Shown here: one piece after another, positions 10,602-21,008 of the stretch | Layout: every line of letters starts with the position of its first letter | Numbering within the stretch: position 1 is the stretch's first letter | From: Hevea brasiliensis | Lineage: Eukaryota; Streptophyta; Magnoliopsida; Malpighiales; Euphorbiaceae | Length of the DNA: 64,000 nucleotides | Assembly (NCBI RefSeq): GCF_030052815.1 | Contig: NC_079509.1 | Coordinates: 43,146,750 to 43,210,749, forward strand | Direction of reading: 5' to 3' | The notes under the pieces: model-generated | Told to the model about the DNA's origin: nothing | The model's database searches: none | Seen by the model: the letters and a program-made list of their open reading frames with translations, nothing else | Made by a program: the position numbers and the translations under genes

Positions 10602-11595
10602 TCAGGAATGGGTGGTTGAAGATTGAAGGGAATGGTTCTCTCCCCAATGTTACCTCAAACCCATTGCCCAATCATGGTACGAGCAATAGTGCAAATATGA
10701 TAGAGTTGGAAGGAGAAGGGTCAACCTTGGAAGTGGATCAACTAATTCCTCACTTTGGGGAAATTTTGACAATGGTAGTAAGGGAAGGTTACCTCCACCC
10801 CCAAAATAACAGAACCTGAAGATAGGACGGGATGCCCCTATCATGGTAGGGCAACTAACCACGAGCTGCAAAATTGTGAAGAGTTCAAACAAGAGGTCCA
10901 GAACTTACTGTCCCTCAAAGTTCTGAGATGCCAGGCAAAGTAAAAAATGGAGGGCGGAGTAAATACAGCCCGACTCAGCCAAAACGCCTCTACCCCTAAT
11001 CACAGAATCACTTTCTCACCCCCCAGCATCGTCACCACCAGTAACAATCATATGAACCCCGCCTCAACTCCCTGTCACAAACACCCATGCCATACCTTGG
11101 AATTATAATTTCTAAGTTTTCACCCAAGGAGCGTCAAGCAGTACATCGGCTCCTAATCTTGCTTCACCTTCGGCACCTCTAAAACCGTGCTTCACTCCTC
11201 ATGAGCATTTCAAAATGACTTATGCCAGACCTACCAGCAGTACTACTCCCTAAGCTAATCCTCACCTGACACACAAAATCTTCCTGCTTGAGCTGGTTGA
11301 GTTTATAACCAGAAGTGGGAGGTGTTACGGGAATGAGGAAAAGGAAAAGAAGAGAGAGAAAGTAAAAATGGGAGAACCGTGAGAAAATACAGAAGAGGAG
11401 GCTGAGAAAGCAGAGAGAGAAGAACCTGCTGGACCTAAAGAAGAGGAGGAGCTGTTGCTTTAAATAATGAAGCAAAGTGAGTACGATGTGGTGAAACAGT
11501 TAAGAAAGACACCTGCTCAAATTTCACTGTTGTCGCTAATTCTGAGCTCTGAGGTGCACCATCAAGCCCTATAGAAAATTCTGGATCAGGCCTTT
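10602..11595 (+). pseudogene. Gag-protease linker with a second zinc-finger-like motif
   Basis: Frames are broken, but the segment 10589-10816 (LIRNGWLKIEG, ANMIELEGEG) and CPYHGRATNHELQNCEEF near 10836-10890 are recognisable as the Gag-Pro linker of Ogre elements. From about 10945 to 11590 the coding signal is weak. Part is A/G-rich, with a decayed acidic stretch (11330-11470). Several stops and shifts separate the pieces. Confidence 0.6.
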
Positions 11596-12200
11596 GTGAA
11601 CCCCGACATCACACCGGGGCAGTTCGAGAAGATAGTGGGACAAATCCAGGCGTCCAGTTTTGTCACTTTCTCAGAAGAAGAGATAGACCCTGCAGGCTTA
11701 GCGCACACTAAGGCCCTACATGTGACAGTTAAGTGTAAAGGTTGCATAGTAGCCAAGGTCCTTATTGATAATGGATCCGCGCTCATTGTACTGCCTAATA
11801 CCACCTTGGCTAGGCTGCCGGTTGACCGTTCAAATATACGTCAGAGTGCTATGGTGGTAAGAGCCTTTAACGGTACAAGAAGAGAAGTGCTGGGAGACAT
11901 TGACTTGCCCCTCCAAATTGGCACATGCACCTTCAACGTCACATTCCAAGTGATGAACATCGAACCTGCGTACACTATGTTGCTGGGGAGGCCTTGGATC
12001 CATTCAGCGAATGTCGTTCCTTCAACTTTGCACTAGAAGATTAAGTACATTATGGACGGAAAAATCATCACTGTGAGAGGGGAAGAAGCCATATTGGTCA
12101 CCAAGCCACAATCACTTCCTTATGTGGAAGCTGCTGAGGAGTCGTTGGAAAGCTCTTTCCAGGCCTCGAATTACAAGAAACCATCTCAAGAAATGAAGGG
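11596..12200 (+). pseudogene. pro: Aspartic protease of the giant element
   Basis: Open at 11596-12036, then stop TAG, with recognisable sequence to about 12195 (KIKYIMDGKIITVRG). The catalytic box is VLIDNGSALIVLP (Asp-Asn-Gly, the usual Ogre form) near residue 56. The flap/C-terminal box YTMLLGRPWIHSA lies near residue 128. The enzyme would cut Gag-Pol. It is in a different frame (+1) from the G-patch and RT that follow; the shift lies near 12195-12205. The TAG at 12034 stands where a CAG glutamine is expected. Confidence 0.8.
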
Positions 12201-12203
12201 GCT

Positions 12204-12613
12204 ATGGCTATGGTAGCCAAGGTGATGTTGAGGAATGGGTATGAAGAGGGCAAAGGGTTAGGCACCGCATTGCAAGGGATTGTCGAACCTATACTGGCTA
12301 TCCAGAAGGTTGGCCGTTGCAGTTTGGGTTATGAGGAAGACGCCCTAATGGATGGGCGATTCTGGATGAGGAATATGCTTCGGGATCAATGATTTGATCA
12401 AAAAATCGGGAAAATGAAGGTAGTCCCGAGAATCACGAAGGTATTCACTAAACCGGTCATTGAAAATCTGGCAGAGATTGAAGAATCACCCGATGAACCA
12501 TCCATCGATGTCATCCATCTTAATTCCTTGTATGAGGCTCTGGTCTCGCCAATAGCTGAAGGGCAAGAACTAGACAACTGGACAGCAGAGGACATCCCTG
12601 TACTTAATTTCGA
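12204..12613 (+). pseudogene. G-patch segment and linker upstream of the intron
   Basis: VAKVMLRNGYEEGKGLGTALQGI matches the glycine-rich G-patch consensus seen between protease and RT in Ogre/Tat pol. G-patch domains bind RNA or RNA helicases. It is interrupted by TGA at 12390 and continues in the same frame to the intron donor at 12614. It is probably part of one Pol polyprotein, joined to RT by splicing. Confidence 0.65.
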
Positions 12614-12796
12614 GTAAAGTACTTTTGGTTATCTACACTTGATCATTTTGTCCATGGTGGCAAGTGTAATATTGTAAATGGACCCTTTTCTTATGTCATA
12701 AATGTTAATGAATTAATAGCGCATTTTATATCCAATTCTCTTTTTCTTTCCTTTTGAAATCCATTCTTATAATATATTCCATTTTTGTTTATTCAG
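12614..12796 (+). other. Putative spliceosomal intron between protease/G-patch and RT
   Basis: The donor gtaaagt follows ...ttcga, the body is very T/A-rich, and the acceptor is ttgtttattcag at 12785-12796. Length is 183 bases, a multiple of three, so the frame (coordinate divisible by 3) is the same on both sides. Removing it also removes the stop at 12615. A conserved intron at this place is a defining trait of Ogre elements. An extra stop (TAA at 12837) downstream breaks this copy. Confidence 0.65.
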
Positions 12797-14120
12797 GACC
12801 ATCCATCAATTAACACCTAATAATTCAATAGACTCATAAATTCCTCTGGTTAATTTTGAAATCCCCATAACTGCCATTACTTCAAGTGATTCTGAGGTGG
12901 AACTCACAAAAGAAAGAGATGAAAGAGATGAAAGAGATGAACCTTCCCCAGTGCCTTGTGGGGATGAAACACACACCGTAAACTTAGGCACGAAAGAAGT
13001 GAAAAGGGAACTTAAGGTTGTGGAGAGTGAAGAATTAGAAGATATGATCAGTTTGCTCAAGGAATTCCTAGAAGTATTTTCTTGGAGCTATGATGATATG
13101 ATTGGTTTGGACCCTCATATAGTGATGCACAAAATTCCCCTAATTCCGGGGATAATCCCGGTAAAGCAGAAATTAAGAAGAATGAATCCTGACACACTAC
13201 TCAAAGTTAAGGATGAGGTTAAGAAACAGTATGATGCTAGGTTTCTGGAAGTAGTCAAATATCCCCAATGGATAGCTAACGTTGTCCCGGTGATAAAGAA
13301 GGACGGGAGAGTCAGGGTGTACGTTGATTACAGGGATCTTAATAAAGCAAGCTTGAAAGATGATTTCCCTCTCCCTCACATTGATGTGTTAGTAGACAAT
13401 GCTGCGGGATTGGGCAGGTGTTCGTGTATCGATGGGGCATCGGGGTACAATCAAATCCCAATGGATGAGGAAGACAAGGAGAAAACTGCTTTTATCACTC
13501 AATGGGGGGTATTTTGTTATCGAGTCATGCCTTTCGGGTTAAAGAATGCTGGTGCCACCTACCAGTGTGCTATGGTCACATTATTCCATGATATGATGCA
13601 TAAAGAAGTGGAGGTGTATGTGGATTATATGATCATCAAATCCAAGGGAGGAGAGAGCCATGTGCAAGTGCTGAGGAAAGTATTCGAGAAACTTAGGAAA
13701 TATCAATTGAAACTGAACCCTGCCAAATGCATATTCGGAGCTAGATCTGGGAAATTGTTGGGATTCATAGTGAGTGAGAAGGGAATAGAAGTTGATCCAG
13801 ACAAAGTCCGAGCCATTCAAGAGATGCCATCCCCAAAAACAGAAAGGGAGGTGCGCAATTTCCTGGGAAAGTTGAACTACATATCAAGGTTTATTTCCAA
13901 TCTCACTGCTAAAGCTGAGCCAATTTTTAGACTACTCCGAAATAACAACACCACTCAATGGGATTCAGTTTGTCAAGAGGCTTTCGAGAAAATCAGGCAG
14001 TACTTGTCCAACCCACCAGTATTGGTTCCGCCAGTGGCGAGAAGGCCTCTGATTCTGTATATGGCAGTCCAACAAAGCTCAATGGGATATGTTTTGGGGC
14101 AACATGATGATGCCGGCTGA
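12797..14120 (+). pseudogene. pol: Reverse transcriptase of the giant element (catalytic box damaged)
   Basis: Open from 12840 to TGA 14118. An acidic repeat (ERDERDERDE) is followed by the RT core: WIANVVPVIKKDGRVRV, DYRDLNKAS, CIDGASGYNQIPM (first catalytic Asp), MPFGLKNAGATYQ, then YVDY instead of YVDD near 13617-13630, and GKLLGFIVSEKGIEVDP. The thumb/connection (FLGKLNYISRFI) and the start of RNase H follow. RT copies genomic RNA in the particle. The second Asp of the YxDD box is Tyr (GAT to TAT), which should abolish activity. The stop at 12837 and the TGA at 14118 (Arg CGA expected) add to the damage. Confidence 0.88.
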
Positions 14121-14474
14121 AAGGAGAGGTCTATTTATTATATGAGCAAAAAATTCAATGATTGTGAGTCAAGGTACTCTTTCCTAGAGAAAACTTGCTG
14201 CGCGTTAGCTTGGATAGCAAATCGCCTCAAACACTACATGTTGAATCATAAGACATGGCTCATCTCCAGGATGGATCCTATTACGTATGTATTTGAAAGC
14301 CCATTCGTGCCAGGAAGGATAGCCAAATGGCAGGTCATACTCTCCCAATATGACATTGTATGTATGACCCAGAAAGCAGTCAAAGGTAGCGTGATCGTCG
14401 ATCTCCTAGCAGAAAACCCTATCCAGGATTATGAAGCTCTAGATTTTGAGTTCCCTGATGAGCATATTAACTAA
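14121..14474 (+). pseudogene. Degenerate first RNase H / connection domain
   Basis: Same frame as RT. YYMSKKFNDCESRYSFLEKTCCALAW and LKHYMLNHKTWLISRMDPI are the remains of the gypsy RNase H. It begins in the RT ORF (RPLILYMAVQQSSMGYVLGQ), where the expected catalytic Asp is not seen. In the Tat lineage this original domain has decayed into a connection after a second RNase H was gained. Stops flank it at 14118 and 14472. Confidence 0.75.
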
Positions 14475-14513
14475 GTAGACTGCAGAGAAGAAGAGCCAGC
14501 TGATGTATGGGAA

Positions 14514-14906
14514 ATGTATTTCGACGGAGTTATCAATTTGTTCGGTAGTGGAATTGGAGCTGTATTGGTATCCCCGGATGGAAAACACTTCTCGATAGCT
14601 ATCAAGTTGAGATTTGACTGCACCAACAACGTTGCAGAATACGAAGCTTGTGTGATGGGTTTACAGGCTGCTATCGAAATGAAAGTCAGGAAGTTGGAGG
14701 TATATGGAGACTCAGCCCTAATCATTTATCAAGTCAAGGGAGAATGGCAAACTAAGGATCCGAAGCTAATCCCATATTAGAAGTACTTACTGGAGCTGAT
14801 TAAGAAGTTTGAAGAAATCTCTTTCACTCACTTTAGTCGAAACAAGAATCAATTTGTAGATGCCTTAGCCACCCTGGCTATTATGGCTCACATGGAAGAA
14901 GGGTAG
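14514..14906 (+). pseudogene. Second (archaeal-type) RNase H
   Basis: Carries the full set of RNase H signposts: YFDGVIN (Asp), NNVAEYEACVMGL (Glu), VYGDSALI (Asp) and NQFVDALATLA (Asp). It is interrupted by TAG at 14778 and ends at TAG 14904, all in the RT frame. It would remove RNA from the RNA/DNA hybrid. Its presence between the old RNase H and integrase marks the Tat lineage. Confidence 0.82.
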
Positions 14907-14957
14907 ACGACTCAGGTATTAAAGATTAAAGCAAGGAGTGAGCCGGCATACTACTTC

Positions 14958-16235
14958 ATGATCGAAGAAGAACCTGATGGTAAACCTTGGTACCATGACA
15001 TCTTACTTTACATCAGAACCAGAGAATTCCCCTCAGGGGCGAGCAAAAACAAAAAGAGGATGATTCGGAGATTAGCATTGGGATACTTCCCCAGTGGAGA
15101 AACTCTATACAAAAGGAGCTCCAATAGCGAATTGTTGAGATGTGTGGATGCAAAAGAAGCAAAGAGAATCCTTTTCGAGACTCATGAGGGAAATTGTGCA
15201 ACCCATGTAAATGGGCATATGATGGCTAAGCAAATCATGAGACGGGGATATTTTTAAACTACCATGGAAAAGGATTGCGTCGAGTATTTTCAAAAGTGCC
15301 ATAAGTGTCAAATCTACGCGGATCCGATAAATGTTCCGCCTAACCAATTGTTCTACCTCGTTTCACCATGGCCTTTCGCAATGTGGGGCATCGATGTGAT
15401 TGGTCCCATCAACCCTAAGGCATCCAATGGGCATAGATTTATCCTGGTGGCTATTGATTACTTTGCTAAATGGGTCGAAGCGACATCATATGCTTATATT
15501 ACACAGAACACATTTCTCAAATTCCTCAGAAATAATATCATCTGCCGACATGGCCTCCCCAATGAAATCGTCACTGACAATGCCAAGAATTTGAATGGTC
15601 CGAAGATCCAAAGATTATGTGATCAATACAAAATCCGACATCTCAATTCCTCACCATACTGTCCCCAGATGAATGGAGCAGTGGAAACTGCAAAAAAAAA
15701 TCTCAAGAGAATAATCTGGAAAATGACAGTCACTTACAAGGATTGGCATGATATGCTTCCCTACGCCCTTCACGCATACCGAACTTTTGTAAGGACATCA
15801 ACTAGGGCAACCCCATACTCGCTGGTTTACGGGATGGAAGCTGTACTACCTATTGAGGTAGAAATTCCTTCTCTAAGAATTCTAAAAGAATCAGGGATTG
15901 ATGAGTCGGAATGGATTCAGTCAAGGTTGGACCAATTAAATTTGTTAGATGAGAAAAGGCTAGCGGTGGCTTGTCACAGGCAGTTATACCAAAGAAGAAT
16001 GGCCAGGGCGTTTAACAAAGGGGTTCGCCCACGTGAATTTCAACTAGGGGACCTAGTCCTGAAGAAGGTGCTTCTGAATCAAAACGATCCCCGGGGAAAA
16101 TGGTTACCAACCTACGAAGGACCCTATGTGGTTAAAAAAGCATTTTCTGGTGGGGCATTAATCTTAACCCACATGGACGGTGAAGAATTTCCAAGACCTG
16201 TGAATGCCGACACTGTCAAAAGATACTATGCCTAA
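14958..16235 (+). pseudogene. int: Integrase of the giant element (stop between zinc finger and core)
   Basis: Same frame as RT. The N-terminal HHCC finger spans ETHEGNCATHVNGH to CHKCQ and is split by TAA at 15255, where Trp is normally found. The core is open from 15264: WGIDVIGP (Asp), VTDNAKN (Asp) and NGAVETAKKNLKRI (Glu), so the D-D-E triad is intact. The C-terminal part has FQLGDLVLKKV and GKWLPTYEGPYVVKKA, with no chromodomain. It ends at TAA 16233, followed by a run of A. Confidence 0.87.
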
Positions 16236-17054
16236 AAAAAAAAAAAAATGGGGTAGGGGTGAAAACCTGAAAGAGCGCTCCTAGCAAAATGTGCGAAAGA
16301 AGGCAAAAACCCTGGAAGGGCACTTTCTGTAAAATGAGTGAGGGATGAAAACCCGAAAGGGCGTCCTGAAAGAGCGAGTAAAAAAAAAATCTAGGGGTGA
16401 AAACCCGAAAGGGCATCCCAAGAACCAAAAGGGAGAAATAAGGAACGGGGCATGAAACCGAGGATGGAAATAAACCGTCATGGCATGAGGCTTCAGAGTA
16501 CTTGAAATAATAGCAGTTAAGAGACTTCAAAGCTAACTACAAGGAATATGTGAGATCTATCCTTGTACCCTTTTTCTTTGAAACTGTACATTTGTTTCTT
16601 AAAACCATAATAAAGTCATACTTTCTTCGTGTTTGTCTCTTTGCTTTTATCTTTCCCATATACTCACTCTTTAATATTGTCCTTCTTCAATCTCTTTATC
16701 TAATGCGCTATTAATCACTCAAAATTTTGCCATAAGATTAGGATTTGGAAATTGATAACCTCACGTACTTTGCTATGAGATTTGCAGGAAATGGCCTAAA
16801 AAAAAAAAAAAAAAAAACTAGAGGTGAAAACCTGGAAAGGCGCTTCTAGTCAAATGGGCGAAAGGAAAGTGAAAACCCGCAAGGGCGCTTTTCACAAAAT
16901 AAGAAGAAAGTCGAGAACAGAAAAGGGGCATCCGAAGAAATGAGGTCGTAGGTCAAGTCTTGTAAATCGTCCTCCATTAATCATTGGCCTTCGGGATCCT
17001 GTTAAGTACACTTCATCGTGGAGGAACTCCTCGTGTCGAGATTAGACTTGCTTT
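16236..17054 (+). other. Non-coding region after integrase with repeated gaaaacccgaaagggcg motif
   Basis: No coding frame. The phrase GGTGAAAACCYGAAAGGGCG recurs near 16257, 16345, 16395, 16824 and 16868, each followed by a C/T-rich link. Two poly-A runs (16236-16248 and 16799-16817) each stand just before a block. This looks like an internally duplicated untranslated region, often seen downstream of integrase in this lineage. Confidence 0.6.
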
Positions 17055-17400
17055 GTAAGTTGATTTTAATTTTCCTACATAATTAACCTCTGGTTCCTTG
17101 ATCTAAATTGATTTTAATTTTTCTGCATTTTAAATTTCTTGTCAATCAACCTCTGGTTCCTTGATCTAAGTTGATTTTAATTTTCCTGCATTTAAATTTC
17201 CTGTTAATCAACCTCTGGTTCCTTGATCTAAGTTGATTTTAATTTTCCTGCATTTTAAATTTCTTGTTAATCAACCTCTGGTTCCTTGATCTAAGTTGAT
17301 TTTAATTTTCCTGCATTTTAAATTTCCTGTTAATCAACCTCTGGTTCCTTGATCTAAGTTGATTTTAATTTTCTAGCATTTTAATTTCCTGTTATCAACC
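17055..17400 (+). repeat. ~63-bp tandem repeat, about 5.5 copies
   Basis: CTCTGGTTCCTTGATCTAAG recurs at 17088, 17151, 17213, 17276 and 17339, spacing 62-63, each followed by ttgattttaattttc and an A/T-rich tail. It lies just upstream of the polypurine tract and outside the LTR. Confidence 0.85.
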
Positions 17401-17530
17401 TCAGGGTGCCGACCCAGGTGGGTTTTAGTTTCCTGACTTTAATTTCAAATTTCAAATTTTAATTGTCCAAAATATGGGTCTGAATCTTTACATAATCCCT
17501 ACACGGAAATTTTTTTTCAGTAGGAATTAT

Positions 17531-17545
17531 GTAAAGAGGGGCAGC
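17531..17545 (+). promoter_or_regulatory. Polypurine tract of the giant element
   Basis: gtaaagaggggcagc sits directly before the TG start of the 3' LTR at 17546, as required for plus-strand priming. Confidence 0.7.
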
Positions 17546-18124
17546 TGACGACACCATATTTTGGCTGATCCCCGAAATCAATAAAATTTGAAGCTGATCC
17601 CCTGCACTGAGTCTCCCTTTGCCAGCCAATCACATTTCCGATCTCTCCTCAAAAGGAATCGAATCAATACTAAGTCCCCATATCATTTAAAGCCTCACCG
17701 ATCTCTCAAACCAATTGCCAAGTTCCCTGACCAGTCAATTATATTTTTGATCTCTCTTGTCAAACGAGATTGAACCAACATTAGGCTTTTGTGCCACCAG
17801 TCTTATTGCCGATCTCCCATTTAAAAGTTTAGGGATAATCGACTAATAAAGTTAAGGTTCCAATCCGGTTTAATGATGATTTCTGATCTTAAGTGTTCAA
17901 ATCAAATTTCCAATTTTAACCAAGTCCCGTTTAGCATTTGTTCTCAGCCGATCTCATGCTTATAGTGTTTTCCGACCTTTTACACTTGGATTAATAATCA
18001 CTTTTAGTTTTCATAATATGTTCAAACAATCAAGTGCTTATGCAATTCAGATACTTTCCGATCCCATCTATTCATTGAACAAAAAGGGGAGCTTCATTTT
18101 ATTTCAAATTAAAATTTATACAAG

Positions 18125-19975
18125 TCATTCGGCCGGAGGATCACCCCCAGCCTGTTCTACATTTTGTTCGCTTCCTCTCTCACCTTCAGCCTCCTCCTCG
18201 CTATCCTCACCTTCATCCTGGGGAGCCAGATCCACCATCCAAGAGAAGTCCTCCTCGGGATATCGCTTCCTGAGCTCGGCCAAGAGATCCCCATGAGCAT
18301 TCACATAAGCACCGGCCTCCCTCGCACTGCCTCTTCTTCTTTTTCTTTAAGCTCCTCAGTGAGGCGAGCAACTTTAGCAGCTCGGAGCTCCCGAACCTCT
18401 TCAAGAACATGAGCCTGCTCGGCCAGCTTATCCTTATAAAATTTCATCCGCTCTTCAATTTCAGATATGTAGTTTTGGGCGGACGAAAGTTGAGATCGGA
18501 GGGAAGCAGCTTCCTGACCCACCTTCTCGACATCCTGCCTCAAGCGGTGAGCCTTCTCCCGGATAATATGTTGGTTCACCAGAGTCTCCAAGCTCAGGCT
18601 CATGGTTTGCGTCAGAATATCATCGAGGCTGTTCGGGGTTAGCCTATCTCGATCCTCCCGAAGGCAGATGGAGGACCCCAAGACCTTAGCAAAACCCGGG
18701 TTCTCTCAAACAGTGCGGTTCTTCTCCAGCGAGTGGATCAAGATTTGGGCGCCGCGGGAAAGGGTCCTCACACGTGGTTGGGAAGGACCCCCTTCCGCAC
18801 TCGAAGCAACTGGAGGGGGTGGTGGCAGCTCTTCTTGACGAGGAGGAGACTGAACTACTTCTACGTCGAGGATCGGCTGCCTCGAGGGTTGAGACGAGCC
18901 TCCTTGCATTTCCCCAGGATCATGCCTGGGCATCTGAAGCAGCTCGGCCCGCTTCATCTCCGGCACTTTCCGGGAGACCTCTCTTTTTCGCTTCCGGCTC
19001 TCTTTAGAAGCCTCGTCGCTCGCCATACCTGCACAAAGAAAAGGTCAGTGAGATCACTAAGGCCCAAAGTTCAGAGATGTAGAAAGTACCAAAGCCAAGG
19101 TCAGAGAGCTGAAGCCCGCGTTCTTGGCCGGTGACCAGCTGCATAGTCCAATGATGCAGTTCAGCTGTCACTGCATCTAAACAAGAGAATTTCTGTCTGG
19201 CTGCTTGATCTTTCAGTTCTATCACCATTAGGCCATCTTCTCTATTTAAGGTGATGCTCTTCGGAATTAACGGGCCTTGGTGTAGCCGGCTACGGGGGAA
19301 ACCCTCAAAGCCGTTCGAAATTTTACTCCTCAGAATAAAGAAGCGATTCTTCTGATTCTTCCAATTCTTCAGGGAGGAGGGCAGATCGGTAAAGAGCCCG
19401 CAATGTGGCTTTGCCTAAAAGAACCAGTACTCATCGTCCTTTCGGCGAGTCAGCCTATGTAGCTCGGCAAATACCTTCGCCGTTGGACTGAATCCTTTGG
19501 CTCAACAAAGGCCTCTGAAGGCCACTAAGATCCACCATGAGTTCGGGTGAACTTGGGCTATGCACACTTGGTGAAATTTCAAAACTTCCTTGAAGAAGTC
19601 ATCAAGAGGGAACCACAGCCCGGCTTTTAGTCGCTCTTCGTATACCATGATCATATCATTCTTTTAAAAGAAGTGATCAGCTCGAAGATCGCCGTGACAC
19701 TTAATGAGTTTGTACGAATCGGGCTGAATGTTATACTCTTGACTGAACGACTGCAGGTCGGTTTCTTGAAGGATTGATGGCAGCTCATCCATGTGAAGAT
19801 TTTCTCTCCCTGAAGAATGTGTTTGCCTCGAGGATGCTGCTTGATCGTGGGTTGGAATGGAGGTCCTAGGGGGTTCAGATCGCCCACTTGTTCCGATTAC
19901 CTCTACCTCATCTGACGACCACGAAACCTAAATAGAAGGGGGGCTTGCCGCTCTCTGACCCTCGGCGCCGCTCAT
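18125..19975 (-). pseudogene. Antisense gene in the LTR (3' LTR copy)
   Basis: Second copy of the gene described at 578-2389, from ATG 19975 to stop 18125. Here the region between the gypsy-like domain and the acceptor (19228-19004) stays open and continues from the domain. It then meets ttttctttgtgcag, after which a frame with ASDEASKESRKRKREVS leads into the coiled-coil part. Breaks are TAG near 19932 and near 19418 (CAG in the other copy), TAA near 19658, TGA at 18708 (CGA in the other copy) and a one-base deletion near 18325. The C-terminus runs ten residues further than in the 5' copy. Confidence 0.7.
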
Positions 19976-20130
19976 TTTCAAAGAAAAGAGGAAATTTAAA
20001 CTAAAAGAAAGATCAAAACCCTTACCGGAGTGTGATCGGTGTCGGAAGAACTTGAAAGAATGAGAGGATTTTGGAATCACTCGCAAAAGGCTGAAAATGA
20101 CATAAGGGAACAACTGGCGGACTCATCCCC

Positions 20131-20138
20131 TATTTATA
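20131..20138 (-). promoter_or_regulatory. Antisense TATA box (3' LTR)
   Basis: The minus strand reads TATAAATA, 156 bases upstream of ATG 19975, identical in position to 2545-2552 of the other LTR. Read-through transcription from here would run antisense towards integrase and pol. Confidence 0.6.
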
Positions 20139-20420
20139 CTAGTCTGAGCATTTAATGCTCATGGTGTCCCAAGCGGCGCATCGGTTAGCAGGATTCGCCA
20201 GCTTTTTCTGACACGTCTCATGAATATTCCAGAAATTCCATTATAAGGAGAGAACGGCTAGTTAGAGATCAGTGAATTAAGGCGAATGTTTGGAAGTGCG
20301 GATCGGTCAAGGGCTGTTTAGTTAGGAACCGGATCGGATAAACACATCAGAGATCGAAAAATAATCAATGCAATAATAATAAAAATGATAGTTGTCAAAA
20401 TAAAATTTTATTTCTGAAAA

Positions 20421-20556
20421 GGTCGGATTACATCATTTGGGGCGATCTCTAGAGATCAGATTACATTAAAGGTCTGATTACATCATTTGGGCGATCTTTA
20501 GAGATCGGATTACGTTAAAGGTCTGATTACATCAAAGGGCGATCTTTAGAGATCGA
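20421..20556. repeat. Three tandem ~50-bp palindromic units (3' LTR)
   Basis: Units start at 20421, 20471 and 20520. The first holds the 14-base palindrome GATCTCTAGAGATC; the second and third read GATCTTTAGAGATC. This is the same layout as 2835-2977. Confidence 0.75.
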
Positions 20557-20702
20557 TGGAACATCCTATCTAATAAAGGCCTATGTCAAAGCCTAGTTTC
20601 GTGGCTAAATCAAAAGATTTGTCCGGCCATAGACAACTGATAAACGTACAGCTCAGATGGGGTGATTATGACTCTCATGAGGATGGAGAGTCATCTCAAC
20701 TG

Positions 20703-21008
20703 TCATCGACCAGAACCGAGCTGTAGTCGGGACGCCAATGTGGTAAGGAGCCAAATGAACTTCAAGGGACAGTCACCGATGTTAAGGGGAATATTAGCAG
20801 TCTTCTCACCCGAAATCAGTTCGCCAATTATATCGGTCGAACGATTCGAGATCGACATGATCGAAGTCCTCGATCCAGGTCGGTAAATTAGTCCGGTTCT
20901 CTCACTGTCATCAAATAAGGTTATCATAATTCTTCGATCACCGGGATCGTAAATTTTTAGTTGAGGAATGAAGAGGACAATCGGAAAAAGATCAAAAGCA
21001 ACTATCAT
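20703..21008 (-). CDS. Possible second antisense ORF in the LTR (3' copy)
   Basis: ATG 21008 opens a 101-residue frame with no known domain, about 90 bases downstream of a TATATATATA tract (21097-21106). The upstream frame is also open to 21122, so the true start is unclear. The 5' LTR copy has a TGA where this copy has CGA. It could be a chance ORF; its basic, serine-rich end and low complexity give no function. Confidence 0.3.
   Translation of the reverse strand: MIVAFDLFPIVLFIPQLKIYDPGDRRIMITLFDDSERTGLIYRPGSRTSIMSISNRSTDIIGELISGEKTANIPLNIGDCPLKFIWLLTTLASRLQLGSGR

Noticed and set aside
16216..16530. Minus-strand ORF of 104 codons after integrase
   Set aside because: Produced by the repeated gaaaacccgaaagggcg phrases and poly-A; no independent support.
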